The notes beneath the pieces were generated by a model. It had not been told where the DNA came from, did not search any database, and saw only the letters and a program-made list of their open reading frames with translations. 49,489 bases of DNA from an uncultured Lachnospiraceae bacterium (GTDB lineage Bacteria > Bacillota > Clostridia > Lachnospirales > Lachnospiraceae): positions 1-49,489 of the forward strand of contig CAMWPB010000035.1 of the NCBI GenBank assembly GCA_947176065.1. The letters are read 5' to 3'. A program made the translations under genes and the position numbers. Shown here in pieces: positions 24,427 through 34,198 of this stretch. Each line of letters starts with the position of its first letter. Within the stretch, counting starts at the first letter, position 1.

Positions 24427-27400
24427 ATGAAAAGAGTGAGCCGGAAATTTAAAAAATTGATTTTGCCGCTGCTGCTTTCGGCGGTGATGTTGACTGAGCC
24501 GGTTGAGACAGCCGTGGTTTATGCCGGGGAGGCATCCCCGGTTGAAAGTCTGACAGAAGAGCCGGCATCCGATGAGGAAGAAGCGCTGCCCGAGGATACG
24601 GAGCATACGGGAGAGGACGGTATGCCTTCCGACGGGGATGAGGAGAAAACGGAAGAGGCGGGCGGGTCTTCAGATCATGAGGACTCTCAGGAGACGCCTG
24701 CGGATGGGGACAACCAGGAGCAGGATTCGCCGGAGGAGAATCAGGACGCAGGGGACGGGGAATCACAGGAAACAGAGCCCGGTGAGGAAGAAATGACACC
24801 AGAGGAAGAGATGCCGGAAGAGGAAGAGCCGGAGGAAGAACTGCCTGAGAATGCGCTGCCGGGAGATGAACAGGAGGTGCAGGATGAGGCGCTGACCGGG
24901 CAGGAGATCTCTGAGGAGGAAACGGCGGAAAAAGAGGAGGAAGCGGGTGAGTTTCCCGGAATGCCGGACGGCTACAGACTGTCTTCGACGCAGGTTGGCG
25001 AGAAAAGGCTCTTGGCGGATTATATGGAAAACGTGGAGGAGTCGGCGGAAGGCGTACTGTATGCGGCGGGGGAGGTTATGACGCTGGCACAGTCCGAAGA
25101 GGAAGCGGAGATGATCGCCGGGGCGTACGACGCCGGAATCAAGAGCTTTGAGGATGGCCTGCTTGTGCTGGAGCTGGAAGAGCAGACGACTGTGCGCGAC
25201 GCGGTCTGCGCAGCGGCATCTGCAAGAACAGTCCTTCCGGCGGTATGGCCGAATTATTACCGCTATGTGCATGGAGAGGCGGCGCAGCAGGAAGGCGGGG
25301 ATGAACTGATCGAGATTGAGGAGCAGGAATATATCCCGGAAACGGAGGCCGCACTGACGCAGGAAAGCGATGTGCCGACATCGGAGGCTTACGCACGGGC
25401 GGCCGATTCCTTTGACGATCCCTATCTTAAGACGACCAGCAGCAACTATCAATGGCAGCACGTGGTCGTGGGATCTCCTTACGTATGGCGAGAAGGCTAT
25501 CTGGGTGCCGGCGTTAAAGTGGCTGTTCTGGATAGCGGCGTCAATGCTTCTCATCCTGATTTACGGATCAGGGAAAATATCAATAAAGTGACCGGGGCCG
25601 ATTCGGCCGAGGACGGTTATGGTCATGGAACCCATGTGGCAGGCATTATTGGTGCAGCGGCGAATAATGGGAGAGGCGGCTGCGGGATAGCGCCGGAAGC
25701 GGAAATCTATAATATCCGGGTCATGGATGGCAAGGGAAAAGGAACGGATGCTGATATTATAGCCGGATTGACTGCGGCAATCGAACAGGATGTTGACGTG
25801 ATCAATATGAGTCTGGGAGGTCCCGGATATAATGGGATTTATCAGGCGAAGATAAACGAGGCATATGAGGCGGGCATTGCCGTGATTGTATCGGCCGGTA
25901 ACGACGGTGTGTCCAACATCAACTATCCGGCCTGCTACGACCATGTGATCTGTGTGGCGGCTACGGATACAAACAATAGCAGAGCGGTGTTCTCAACCTA
26001 TGGCTCATGGGTGGATCTGAGCGCGCCGGGGGAAAATATCCTGTCCACCTATAAGACAGGATATGCATTTATGAGCGGTACCTCGCAGGCATGTCCTGTG
26101 GTTTCCGGCGAGGCGGCGCTTTTGCTTGGCGCCTGTGAACCGTTGAAAAGCATGGAAAAGGACAGCAGGAAGGTAGACGAGCTGGAAAGAGTCCTGAAGA
26201 GCAACTGCGTTAAGGCTGCCGGCACCGGTATGGGCGCAGGCATTACCAGCCTGACTAAGGTGTTCAAACTGAGCACGGCGATTACAAAACCGACTGCTCC
26301 GGTCATTGAGATTGTACCCGATGATCAAAATAAGGCGCAGAAGGTTACGGTTACGGTCAAAGCGCAGGGCGGTATGACCGTTTACTATACAGACAACGGA
26401 AAAACACCGGCATTCAGGAACGGGGAACCGAGTGCGGATGCCATACAGTACAGCGGACCGTTTTCCTTAGAAAACCGGGCAAAGGCCACAGTCAAGGCCA
26501 TTGCGGTGAATGAAAACGGCGTTTCCAGCGCCGTGAAATCGGTAAGCTATACGCTGAAGCCTTATGTGACGGACATAGAGATTTCCGGCGTGCAGCAGGT
26601 GGCAGTAGGAAAGAGCATCCAGTTATCGGCGGAAGTGACACCAGCCTATGCGGTGAATAAGAAGGTGAAATGGGAATTAAGGAATGCTGACGGGACGGCG
26701 CTGACTGCTGATCTGGCGAATAAGCTCAAGATTTCATCGGGCGGAAAAGTGACGGCAGGCAAAACGGCGCCGCCGGGAACCTATAAAGTCGTGGCGACGG
26801 CGCAGGATGACGGAAAAAGGACAGCGGAATATGAGATAGAAGTGATTTCCGGCATACGGGTTAAGAGCGTTAAATTTTTGAAAGAAAAAACCGGCAAAAC
26901 CGTATTAAAAAGTGTGAATCTGTCGCTGCCGGTGCAGGAAACGTATGATCTTGCCAGGCATTTGGTTCCGGAGCCGGAGAGCGGCAGCATCACGCTGACC
27001 GCGGCTGACTTTAAGTGGACCAGCAGCAACAGGCTGGTTGCGGAGGTGGACGGTGCAGGCGTTGTGACGGCTAAGAAGGCCGGTAAGGTGACGATCACCG
27101 CGCTGGCAAATGATTCCAGCAATAAGAAGGCGGCCTGCACGGTAACCGTGAAACAGCTTGCGACAGATATAAAAGTGTCCGGGCCGGCTTCCGTGGCGGC
27201 AGGGAAAAGCGTTACCTTGAAAGCGGAAGTGACACCGAAAGATACGGCGAATAAAAAGGTGGTCTGGAGTCTGTACGATGCATCTGGGGAGGTGACAAAG
27301 GAACGGGCCAAAGCCCTGGGGGTGAGCGTGAATGCGGCCAACGGCAGACTTACCGTGAAGGCCGGAGCAGTGGGAGGAGACTACACGGTTAAGGCGGTTA

Positions 27401-28401
27401 CCTCGGATGGGAGCAGCCTGGAGGCGGAGACGCCGGTCAGGGTGCTGGATGGCTGCATTGAAAAGCTTGCGTTTTCCGACAGGAAGGATGCCAGGGTAAC
27501 TCTTTACAGGAAAAAATCCGCCAGCGATACACAGACAGAGAAAACAGTCTCTGTGGTAATCAAAGGAAAGGGAAGCGCAGATCTGGATGCCTATAAGGTA
27601 ACCAGCAGCAATCAGGGAATTGCCACCGTGGAGCAGTCCAGAAGCGGGAATGAGATTACCCTTACAGTCAGGGCCACAGGCAGGGCGGCAGGAAAGACAA
27701 ATATAACAGTGGTTTCCACAGACGGAACGAACAGGAAATTGACTTGTTTGGTCACAGTGTTGAATCCTGTCTCCAGACTGCACATTTCCTCCAAAACGAT
27801 TACAGCGTTCGTTGGCGGTACGCCGAAGGTTGATATGTGCGTCGTACAGGGCAGAAGTATCCAGTTGAAGGCGACGCCGGAAAGCGAGTATGGAAAAGTC
27901 TCTAACAAAAATGTGACATGGAGCATAGACGCCCCGGCAGACAGCGGTGTGAAGATCAGCGCCTCCGGCAGGGTGACGGCGGCAAAGACGGCATGGACAG
28001 GCAATTCCTATATTTGGACGGTTACGGCTGTGGCGAAGGATGGCAGCAATGTAAAAGACACATATCGGGTGATGGCGGTGCCGAAGGCAACCTATGTTCA
28101 GGCATCGAAATTATATGAAGGACGCGTAATCAATAAGTATGACGATTATTTTCCGAATACGGCGGACGGTATTCAGAAAGGGTATGAGTATACGATAAAT
28201 ACGGATGTGAAGGGAGGGTATGTACAGGCCTCTTCTTCCAATAAGAAGATAGTGGAGGTGACCATCTATAAAAAGGACGGAGAACTGAAACTGTGGGTGA
28301 CGCCGCGAAAGCCCGGAACGGCGACAATTACTCTTAAAGTTACAGACGGGAGCGGCGTCAAAACCAGTTACAAGATGCTGGTCAGCGAGAAAGAGACTTG
28401 A
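24427..28401 (+). CDS. Very large secreted subtilase (S8) with acidic leader and Big2-type repeats
   Basis: 1324 residues from ATG 24427 (AAGGGTG 6 nt upstream; the in-frame GTG at 24418 lies inside that site). Parts in order: signal peptide (about 1-34), strongly acidic Glu/Asp/Pro-rich stretch (about 35-165), propeptide-like segment (about 175-290), S8 catalytic domain with Asp369 ('VAVLDSGV'), His400 ('GHGTHVAG'), oxyanion Asn492 ('SAGNDG') and Ser553 ('SGTSQACP'), a chitobiase/Fn3-like module with 'MTVYYTDNGKTP', then several Big2-type Ig-like modules ('VTDIEISGVQQVAVGKSIQL', 'ATDIKVSGPASVAAGKSVTL') to the end. There is no sorting signal or membrane anchor. The catalytic residues are intact, so it should be active. 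Substrate unknown; surface attachment through the Ig-like modules is inferred. Confidence 0.93.
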   Translation: MKRVSRKFKKLILPLLLSAVMLTEPVETAVVYAGEASPVESLTEEPASDEEEALPEDTEHTGEDGMPSDGDEEKTEEAGGSSDHEDSQETPADGDNQEQDSPEENQDAGDGESQETEPGEEEMTPEEEMPEEEEPEEELPENALPGDEQEVQDEALTGQEISEEETAEKEEEAGEFPGMPDGYRLSSTQVGEKRLLADYMENVEESAEGVLYAAGEVMTLAQSEEEAEMIAGAYDAGIKSFEDGLLVLELEEQTTVRDAVCAAASARTVLPAVWPNYYRYVHGEAAQQEGGDELIEIEEQEYIPETEAALTQESDVPTSEAYARAADSFDDPYLKTTSSNYQWQHVVVGSPYVWREGYLGAGVKVAVLDSGVNASHPDLRIRENINKVTGADSAEDGYGHGTHVAGIIGAAANNGRGGCGIAPEAEIYNIRVMDGKGKGTDADIIAGLTAAIEQDVDVINMSLGGPGYNGIYQAKINEAYEAGIAVIVSAGNDGVSNINYPACYDHVICVAATDTNNSRAVFSTYGSWVDLSAPGENILSTYKTGYAFMSGTSQACPVVSGEAALLLGACEPLKSMEKDSRKVDELERVLKSNCVKAAGTGMGAGITSLTKVFKLSTAITKPTAPVIEIVPDDQNKAQKVTVTVKAQGGMTVYYTDNGKTPAFRNGEPSADAIQYSGPFSLENRAKATVKAIAVNENGVSSAVKSVSYTLKPYVTDIEISGVQQVAVGKSIQLSAEVTPAYAVNKKVKWELRNADGTALTADLANKLKISSGGKVTAGKTAPPGTYKVVATAQDDGKRTAEYEIEVISGIRVKSVKFLKEKTGKTVLKSVNLSLPVQETYDLARHLVPEPESGSITLTAADFKWTSSNRLVAEVDGAGVVTAKKAGKVTITALANDSSNKKAACTVTVKQLATDIKVSGPASVAAGKSVTLKAEVTPKDTANKKVVWSLYDASGEVTKERAKALGVSVNAANGRLTVKAGAVGGDYTVKAVTSDGSSLEAETPVRVLDGCIEKLAFSDRKDARVTLYRKKSASDTQTEKTVSVVIKGKGSADLDAYKVTSSNQGIATVEQSRSGNEITLTVRATGRAAGKTNITVVSTDGTNRKLTCLVTVLNPVSRLHISSKTITAFVGGTPKVDMCVVQGRSIQLKATPESEYGKVSNKNVTWSIDAPADSGVKISASGRVTAAKTAWTGNSYIWTVTAVAKDGSNVKDTYRVMAVPKATYVQASKLYEGRVINKYDDYFPNTADGIQKGYEYTINTDVKGGYVQASSSNKKIVEVTIYKKDGELKLWVTPRKPGTATITLKVTDGSGVKTSYKMLVSEKET

Positions 28402-28464
28402 TGGCGTTGTGCAGTTTTTCCAAATGCGGTATGTCTTTTTTGTACTGTACTTTTCGGGAAATTG

Positions 28465-28473
28465 TGTTAAAAT
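28465..28473 (+). promoter_or_regulatory. Possible extended -10 promoter ahead of the 28.6-kb gene
   Basis: TGT followed by TAAAAT (28468-28473) makes an extended -10; no good -35 box is seen. No terminator is recognisable after the subtilase in 28402-28460. Confidence 0.35.
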
Positions 28474-28562
28474 GGGAAATGACAGCCTTGTCGGGACCCT
28501 CCGGGCGACGGCAGGCCAGTTTAAGCAGTGAATGATTTGGAAAACGGAAGTGAGTGAAAATC

Positions 28563-29072
28563 ATGGAGAAGACACAGATAGAGAAAGAGGATATTGCCTA
28601 CAGACAGCAGATCGTTAATGAATACAGGGCGGATGTAGAGAAACTGGCGCGGTATCTGCCCTGGCTGGAGAGCAAGAACGGGATGCGTGTACAACAGAGC
28701 TATTCCGGCTCCGGGATTGAGGAGCATTCGATTGCATTCCCGGTGTATGACAGCACACTGATGAGCTTCATCAAGGAGGCCCAGAGGACGAAACTGATGG
28801 ACCGGAATTATAGATATATCTATTCGCGGCACAGGATCCGCGTTTTGGAGGATGAGCTCCGGGCGATTAAGAGAGCGGATATCCGGGAGATGGATGTACT
28901 GAAGGGTATTCTTTCCAGATATGTGATGGAGGGCATGACGAAGGGCAGAAGATGGTCTGAGGCAGTGGAGAACGGTATTTTTCTGAACGTAATTAAGAAG
29001 ATGAAGGAAAATCTGGATTTCTGGGACCACCCGGTACAGACCAGAGTGGTCAATGTTAAAGACGGGCAATAA
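28563..29072 (+). CDS. Conserved hypothetical helical protein
   Basis: 169 residues from ATG 28563; a GTG at 28554 in the same frame would sit too close to GGAAG (28546-28550). The protein is soluble, helix-rich and charged, with 'HSIAFPVYDSTLMSFIKEAQRTKLMDRNYRYIY' as its most distinctive stretch. I recall a domain of unknown function with a similar pattern (tentatively DUF6508), but this needs a profile search. It precedes a TetR gene by 62 nt in the same direction and may share its transcript. Confidence 0.75.
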   Translation: MEKTQIEKEDIAYRQQIVNEYRADVEKLARYLPWLESKNGMRVQQSYSGSGIEEHSIAFPVYDSTLMSFIKEAQRTKLMDRNYRYIYSRHRIRVLEDELRAIKRADIREMDVLKGILSRYVMEGMTKGRRWSEAVENGIFLNVIKKMKENLDFWDHPVQTRVVNVKDGQ

Positions 29073-29134
29073 CGGGAGAAGGGCAGAGAGGAAAACTGGC
29101 CGCAGGATACATTTTTAGGGGAGATAAGGGAACG

Positions 29135-29719
29135 ATGGGAGAAAAATCAGCACAGAAAAGGCAGTATATACTGGAGACGGCCAGAAAGGTGTTTGTAGAA
29201 AAAGGATTTAAGAGCGTGACCATGAAGGATATTGTGGAAGCCTGTGAAATCAGCCGGGGCGGTCTTTATCTGTATTTTGAGAGCACGGACCAGATCCTGA
29301 TGGAGGTGCTGCAGATGGAGGCGGACGAGACAGACGACGTTTTCACGGAGCAGATTGCAAGGGAGGATACGGCGGCGGATATACTGACGCTTTTTTTGAA
29401 GGAACAGAAAAAGGAGCTTTTGCAGAATAAAGATAATTTGACTGTAGCAGTCTATGAATATTTCTTTGCCCATAAACCGACCGATAAGAACAACATGCTG
29501 CGCAGGCAGTTTGACGCGGGTGTCAGGGTGATTGAAAAGCTGATTGAGGCGGGAATTGCAAGCGGTGAATTTTACTGTGAGAATCCAAAGGGGGCTGCGG
29601 CTAATATCATGTACGTGCTGGAGGGATTAAAGATCAACGCGCAGACTTTCGGCATTACGGAAAAGATGGTGGATGAACAGCTTCTCTATATTATGGAAGG
29701 GCTGATTACGGAGATATAA
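29135..29719 (+). CDS. TetR-family transcriptional regulator
   Basis: 194 residues, the usual TetR length. The N-terminus has the family helix-turn-helix: 'ILETARKVFVEKGFKSVTMKDIVEACEISRGGLYLYFES'. The rest is the helical ligand-binding and dimerisation domain. purL starts only 12 nt after its stop codon with its own ribosome site, so the two are probably cotranscribed, which is not a standard arrangement. The ligand and targets are unknown. Confidence 0.93.
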   Translation: MGEKSAQKRQYILETARKVFVEKGFKSVTMKDIVEACEISRGGLYLYFESTDQILMEVLQMEADETDDVFTEQIAREDTAADILTLFLKEQKKELLQNKDNLTVAVYEYFFAHKPTDKNNMLRRQFDAGVRVIEKLIEAGIASGEFYCENPKGAAANIMYVLEGLKINAQTFGITEKMVDEQLLYIMEGLITEI

Positions 29720-29731
29720 GGAGAAACGACT

Positions 29732-32700
29732 ATGGGAAACGTCAGAAGGATTTATGTGGAAAAGAAGGAGCCCTTTGCAGTGAAAGCCAGAGAGCTTAAG
29801 GAAGACATCGAAAGCTTTTTGGGCATAAAGAGCGTGGAGCAGGTGCGGGTTTTTATCCGCTATGATGTGGAGAATATTTCCGAAGAGGTTTTTGAGAGAG
29901 CCTGTCTTACGGTGTTCTCGGAGCCGCCGGTGGACATTTTATACCGGGAGACGATTGAGATACCGGAAAACGGACGGGTATTTTCCGTGGAGTTTCTGCC
30001 GGGGCAGTTCGACCAGAGAGCGGATTCCGCCGTGCAGTGCGTGCAGTTTCTGAAAGAGGATGAGGAACCGATCATCCGAACGGCGGTGACTTATATGGTC
30101 AATGGAAACGTGACGGACGAGGAACTGGCACGGATCAAGGCGTACTGTATCAATCCGGTGGATTCCAGGGAGACCGGCATGGTGAAGCCGGAGACGCTGG
30201 CTGTGGCCTATGAGGAGCCGGCGGATGTGACGGTTTTTGACGGGTTTGCCGCTATGCTGGAAGAAGAATTGGGAAAGCTGTACGAGTCTTTGGGTCTGGC
30301 CATGACATTGAAAGACTTTCAGCATATTCAGAACTATTACAGGAACGAGGAGCACAGGGATCCCACGATGACGGAGATCCGCGTGCTGGATACTTACTGG
30401 TCTGACCATTGCCGTCATACGACCTTTTCCACGGAGCTTAAGAACGTGAGCTTCGGAGAGGGAAGCTATCGGGAGCCGATGGAGAAAACCTATCAGGATT
30501 ATCTGCAGGTGCGGGAGGAGATTTTTCAGGGCAGGGAGGACAAGTTCGTCTGTCTGATGGATCTGGCCCTGATGGCCATGCGGAAGTTAAAGAAGGACGG
30601 CAGACTGGATGATATGGAAGAGTCCGATGAAATCAACGCCTGCTCCGTGGTGGTGCCGGTGGAGATGGATTACGGCGACGGCCCGGTGAAGGAGGAGTGG
30701 CTTGTCTTTTTCAAGAACGAGACGCACAACCACCCCACGGAGATCGAGCCTTTCGGCGGCGCGGCCACCTGTCTGGGCGGCGCGATCCGCGATCCCCTTT
30801 CGGGCAGAGGATATGTTTATCAGGCGATGCGCGTAACCGGCGCGGCGGATCCCACGGTGCCTGTGGCGGATACCTTAAAAGGGAAGCTGCCCCAGAAAAA
30901 GCTGGTACGGGGCGCGGCCAACGGTTATTCTTCCTACGGCAACCAGATCGGTCTGGCGACTGGACTGGTCAAAGAGATTTATCACCCGAATTATGTGGCG
31001 AAACGTATGGAGATCGGCGCGGTGATGGGTGCGGCGCCGAGAAAGAATGTAATCCGGGGAAATTCCGACCCGGACGATATCATTATTCTGCTGGGCGGCA
31101 GAACCGGGCGCGACGGCTGCGGCGGCGCAACGGGTTCCTCCAAGGTGCACACGGAGAAATCCATTGATACCTGCGGCGCGGAAGTGCAGAAGGGAAACGC
31201 GCCCACGGAGAGAAAAATCCAGAGACTGTTCCGGCGTGAGGAAGTCAGCCGTCTGATTAAGAAATGTAATGATTTTGGCGCAGGCGGTGTATCCGTGGCC
31301 ATCGGTGAGCTGGCGGACGGTCTTGTTGTGGATCTGGATAAGGTGCCGAAAAAGTATGCGGGTCTGGACGGGACGGAGCTTGCGATCTCCGAATCACAGG
31401 AGCGTATGGCGGTTGTCGTATCGCCTGACGATGTAGACACCTTCCTTGACTATGCAGGTCAAGAGAATCTGGAGGCGGTTCCGGTGGCGGTAGTCACCAA
31501 AGAACCCCGGCTGGTGCTCAAATGGCGCGGCCAAAAAATCGTGGATCTGTCCAGAGCCTTTCTGGATACCAACGGCGCGCATCAGGAGACGGACGTCCAT
31601 GTGGATATTCCTGATGAGAAGGAGAATTACCTGAAAAAGATCGCAACGCCTGCTGTGGCGGAGGCGCTTTCACGTAAGGATGTGAAGGCTGCGTGGCTCT
31701 CGCTTCTGGGCGATTTGAATGTCTGCTCCCAGAAGGGGCTCGTGGAGATGTTTGACGCTTCCATCGGTGCAGGTAGCGTGTATATGCCTTACGGCGGTAA
31801 GTATCAGTTGACCGAGACGCAGGCCATGGTGGCCAAACTTCCCGTTTTGGAAGGAAAGACAGACACCGTAACCATGATGAGTTATGGCTTTGACCCGTAT
31901 CTGTCAAGCTGGAGTCCCTATCACGGCGCGGTTTATGCAGTGACTGAGTCCATGGCAAAGGTTGTGGCAAACGGCGGAGATTACAGGACGATCCGCTTTA
32001 CTTTCCAGGAGTATTTCCGGCGCATGAGCGGGGAACCGTCCCGCTGGAGCCAGCCCTTCTCCGCGCTGCTTGGCGCCTATGACGCGCAGATGAAGTACGG
32101 CCTGCCTTCGATCGGCGGCAAGGATTCCATGTCCGGCACCTTCAACGATATTGACGTGCCGCCCACGCTGGTTTCCTTTGCCGTGAATGTGAATAAGAGC
32201 GGCAATATCGTTACCCCCGAATTAAAATATCCCGGAGATCGTCTGGTGCGCTTCCGCATCCCGAGGGATGCCTATGATCTGCCGGACTATGACGGGGTTA
32301 TGACACTCTATGATAAGATTATGACATTAATGTCAGAGTATGCTGACACAGATATCATAAATGGAATGCCCGTTAAATTTAAGAAGAGAAAGATCGTTGC
32401 GGCCTACGCGCTGGATGCGAAGGGCGTGGCGGCAGCCGTGAGTAAGATGGCTTTCGGAAACGGGCTCGGCGTGGCGGTGGATTCTTCCTATAAGATGGAA
32501 TCCCTGTTTGACAATGGCCTTGGTGACATTGTGGCGGAGATGCCCGCCAAGGAAGTACACGCATTAAAGCCGCTGGGGATTTCCTATGAGGAGATCGGTA
32601 CGGTAACGGCGGACGGTGCGTTTACGTACGGCTCCATGAAAATTGACGGAGCAGAGGCGCTGCAGGTATGGCGCGAGAAGCTGGACAAGGTATTTCCCTA

Positions 32701-33583
32701 TACGGCCGGAAAGGATAAGAGCCCGGTGGCCTCCGACCTGTACCGCGCAGACAGTATTTATGTGTGCAGGCATAAGGTGGCGAAGCCCACGGTGTTCATT
32801 CCGGTATTCCCGGGTACGAACTGCGAGTACGACAGTGCGAAGGCATTTGAGAACGCCGGAGCGGAGACGGTTGTAAAGGTGTTTAAGAACCGGAATGCGG
32901 CGGATATCAGGGAGAGCGTGGAGGCTTTCGGGCAGGCGATCGGGCAGGCGCAGATCATTATGTTCCCCGGCGGCTTTTCCGCAGGCGACGAGCCGGACGG
33001 CTCCGCCAAGTTCTTTGCCACTGCGTTTCAGAATGAGAAGATAAAAGAGGCGGTGATGCGGCTTCTGAATGAGCGGGACGGCCTTGCGCTGGGAATCTGC
33101 AACGGTTTTCAGGCTCTGATCAAGCTGGGGCTTGTGCCTCACGGCGAGATTCGCGGGCAGGAGGCGGATTCTCCCACATTGACCTTCAATACGGTGAACC
33201 GTCACATTTCTAAGATGGCTTACCTGAAGGTGGTCTCCAACAAGTCCCCCTGGCTTGCAGGGGCAGAACTGGGGCAGACTTATGTAAACCCGGCGTCCCA
33301 TGGCGAGGGACGGTTTGTGGCGCCGAAGGAGTGTATTGACAGGCTGTTTGCGAACGGGCAGGTGGCGACCCAGTACGCGGACGCTGACGGCAATGTGTCC
33401 ATGGACGAGGAGTGGAACATCAACGGGTCGTATGCGTCCATTGAGGGCATCACTTCCCCGGATGGAAGATGCCTTGGCAAGATGGCCCATGCGGAGAGAA
33501 GAGGCGAGTCCGTGGCGGTGAATATTTTCGGTGAGCAGGATATGAAGATATTTGAGAGCGGCGTCGCGTATTTCAGATCGTAG
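29732..33583 (+). CDS. purL: Phosphoribosylformylglycinamidine synthase, single-chain
   Basis: 1283 residues containing both synthase and glutaminase parts, the long form found in enterobacteria and many Clostridia rather than the PurS/L/Q set. It converts FGAR, glutamine and ATP to FGAM in purine synthesis. Visible motifs: 'DTYWSDHCRHTTF', 'FFKNETHNHPTEIEPFGGAATCLGGAIRDPLSGRG', 'GGRTGRDGCGGATGSS', 'DFGAGGVSVAIGELADG', 'SIGGKDSMSGTF', and the C-terminal amidotransferase with 'FPGTNCEYDSAKAF', nucleophile Cys1123 in 'GICNGFQALIKLGL' and 'NPASHGEGRF'. No purine operator or riboswitch is seen upstream; expression probably comes from the TetR transcript. No other pur gene is in the window. Confidence 0.96.
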   Translation: MGNVRRIYVEKKEPFAVKARELKEDIESFLGIKSVEQVRVFIRYDVENISEEVFERACLTVFSEPPVDILYRETIEIPENGRVFSVEFLPGQFDQRADSAVQCVQFLKEDEEPIIRTAVTYMVNGNVTDEELARIKAYCINPVDSRETGMVKPETLAVAYEEPADVTVFDGFAAMLEEELGKLYESLGLAMTLKDFQHIQNYYRNEEHRDPTMTEIRVLDTYWSDHCRHTTFSTELKNVSFGEGSYREPMEKTYQDYLQVREEIFQGREDKFVCLMDLALMAMRKLKKDGRLDDMEESDEINACSVVVPVEMDYGDGPVKEEWLVFFKNETHNHPTEIEPFGGAATCLGGAIRDPLSGRGYVYQAMRVTGAADPTVPVADTLKGKLPQKKLVRGAANGYSSYGNQIGLATGLVKEIYHPNYVAKRMEIGAVMGAAPRKNVIRGNSDPDDIIILLGGRTGRDGCGGATGSSKVHTEKSIDTCGAEVQKGNAPTERKIQRLFRREEVSRLIKKCNDFGAGGVSVAIGELADGLVVDLDKVPKKYAGLDGTELAISESQERMAVVVSPDDVDTFLDYAGQENLEAVPVAVVTKEPRLVLKWRGQKIVDLSRAFLDTNGAHQETDVHVDIPDEKENYLKKIATPAVAEALSRKDVKAAWLSLLGDLNVCSQKGLVEMFDASIGAGSVYMPYGGKYQLTETQAMVAKLPVLEGKTDTVTMMSYGFDPYLSSWSPYHGAVYAVTESMAKVVANGGDYRTIRFTFQEYFRRMSGEPSRWSQPFSALLGAYDAQMKYGLPSIGGKDSMSGTFNDIDVPPTLVSFAVNVNKSGNIVTPELKYPGDRLVRFRIPRDAYDLPDYDGVMTLYDKIMTLMSEYADTDIINGMPVKFKKRKIVAAYALDAKGVAAAVSKMAFGNGLGVAVDSSYKMESLFDNGLGDIVAEMPAKEVHALKPLGISYEEIGTVTADGAFTYGSMKIDGAEALQVWREKLDKVFPYTAGKDKSPVASDLYRADSIYVCRHKVAKPTVFIPVFPGTNCEYDSAKAFENAGAETVVKVFKNRNAADIRESVEAFGQAIGQAQIIMFPGGFSAGDEPDGSAKFFATAFQNEKIKEAVMRLLNERDGLALGICNGFQALIKLGLVPHGEIRGQEADSPTLTFNTVNRHISKMAYLKVVSNKSPWLAGAELGQTYVNPASHGEGRFVAPKECIDRLFANGQVATQYADADGNVSMDEEWNINGSYASIEGITSPDGRCLGKMAHAERRGESVAVNIFGEQDMKIFESGVAYFRS

Positions 33584-33616
33584 TGACATGATATGTGAAA
33601 AAATTTTTGACGACCC

Positions 33617-33645
33617 TTGACAGTTCCGGTTTCAGGTGGTATTCT
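33617..33645 (+). promoter_or_regulatory. Promoter of the trp operon
   Basis: TTGACA (33617-33622), a 17-nt spacer and TATTCT (33640-33645). Transcription would begin near 33652, directly before the T-box leader. Confidence 0.65.
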
Positions 33646-33651
33646 ATAGAA

Positions 33652-33934
33652 AATTTAACGAGGTAAACCGTTGAAGCGGAGATAAAGGTGATGATGCCTT
33701 TACAGAGAGCCTGTGTTGCTGAGATCAGGTAAGAAACAAGTCATCAAATGGACCGCTGAGGGTGCAGTCAAATGCGCATAGCGCAGAGTATTCTGCAACG
33801 TATGGCACGCGTCAGAGGCCGGGGATATGTTGGTATCCTGCTAAGGGCACGGGATTTTTCCCGTGAATCAAGGTGGCACCGCGGATTGGATAATTCGTCC
33901 TTGACAGAAAGACAGTTCTGTCAAGGACTTTTTT
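33652..33934 (+). promoter_or_regulatory. Tryptophan-specific T-box riboswitch
   Basis: All classic parts are visible: the stem I element with 'AGAGAGCC' (33702-33710 region) and a following GCTGAGATCAGG, the specifier TGG at 33749-33751 (Trp) followed by ACC, a stem III hairpin CACGGGA/CCCGTG near 33848-33864, the conserved T-box AAGGTGGCACCGCGG at 33870-33884, and a terminator. It controls trpEGDCFBA: uncharged tRNA-Trp binds the specifier and the T-box, and read-through follows. Such leaders for trp genes are well known in Firmicutes. Confidence 0.93.
33897..33934 (+). terminator. T-box regulated terminator
   Basis: GTCCTTGACAG (33897-33907) pairs exactly with CTGTCAAGGAC (33918-33928), followed by six T at 33929-33934. 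It is the off state of the Trp T-box; the competing antiterminator uses the T-box bases just upstream. Confidence 0.92.
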
Positions 33935-33935
33935 G

Positions 33936-34163
33936 CGCGCATAAGCAGAGCAGGAAGGATTATAAAGCAGGCATCATGCTTGCATGAATGCATGCTTTGT
34001 AAGGCTTACTGCGAGGCGCAAGACATCCGGGGGATGTCTGCTATGCGCGGACCGGAGTGGAACGGAGACCGCGAACTTGGAATGCGAAGCATTTCAAGTC
34101 TGCTTATGCGCGAATCGGAAATCGCGAACGAGAGATGCGAAGCATCTCGAGTCTGCTTATGAA
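33936..34163. repeat. Structured intergenic repeat element, copy 2
   Basis: It begins with CGCGCATAAGCAGA (33936-33949), one base after the T-run of the T-box terminator, and its inverted partner TCTGCTTATGCGCG is at 34099-34112. Two 41-nt units lie at 34070-34110 and 34123-34163. The centre holds two hairpins unrelated in sequence to copy 1: 33964-33998 (arms AAAGCA and TGCTTT with paired CATGC/GCATG inside) and AGACATCC/GGATGTCT at 34021-34039. The segment 34042-34076 is identical to 9081-9115. The whole element lies in the trpE 5' leader, between the riboswitch and the ribosome site, so it is transcribed whenever the operon is on. Confidence 0.8.
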
Positions 34164-34198
34164 CGCAAAATGTAAGGGCCAGAAAGGAAGGAGTACCC

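Noticed and set aside
29073..29731. Purine riboswitch or PurR boxes ahead of purL
   Set aside because: The space before purL is filled by the TetR gene with a 12-nt gap, and no conserved purine riboswitch core is visible upstream of it.
33772..33987. 71-codon open frame in the trp leader
   Set aside because: It overlaps the T-box riboswitch and its terminator; codons merely run through structured RNA. No leader-peptide attenuator with Trp codons is needed, because the TGG is the T-box specifier.
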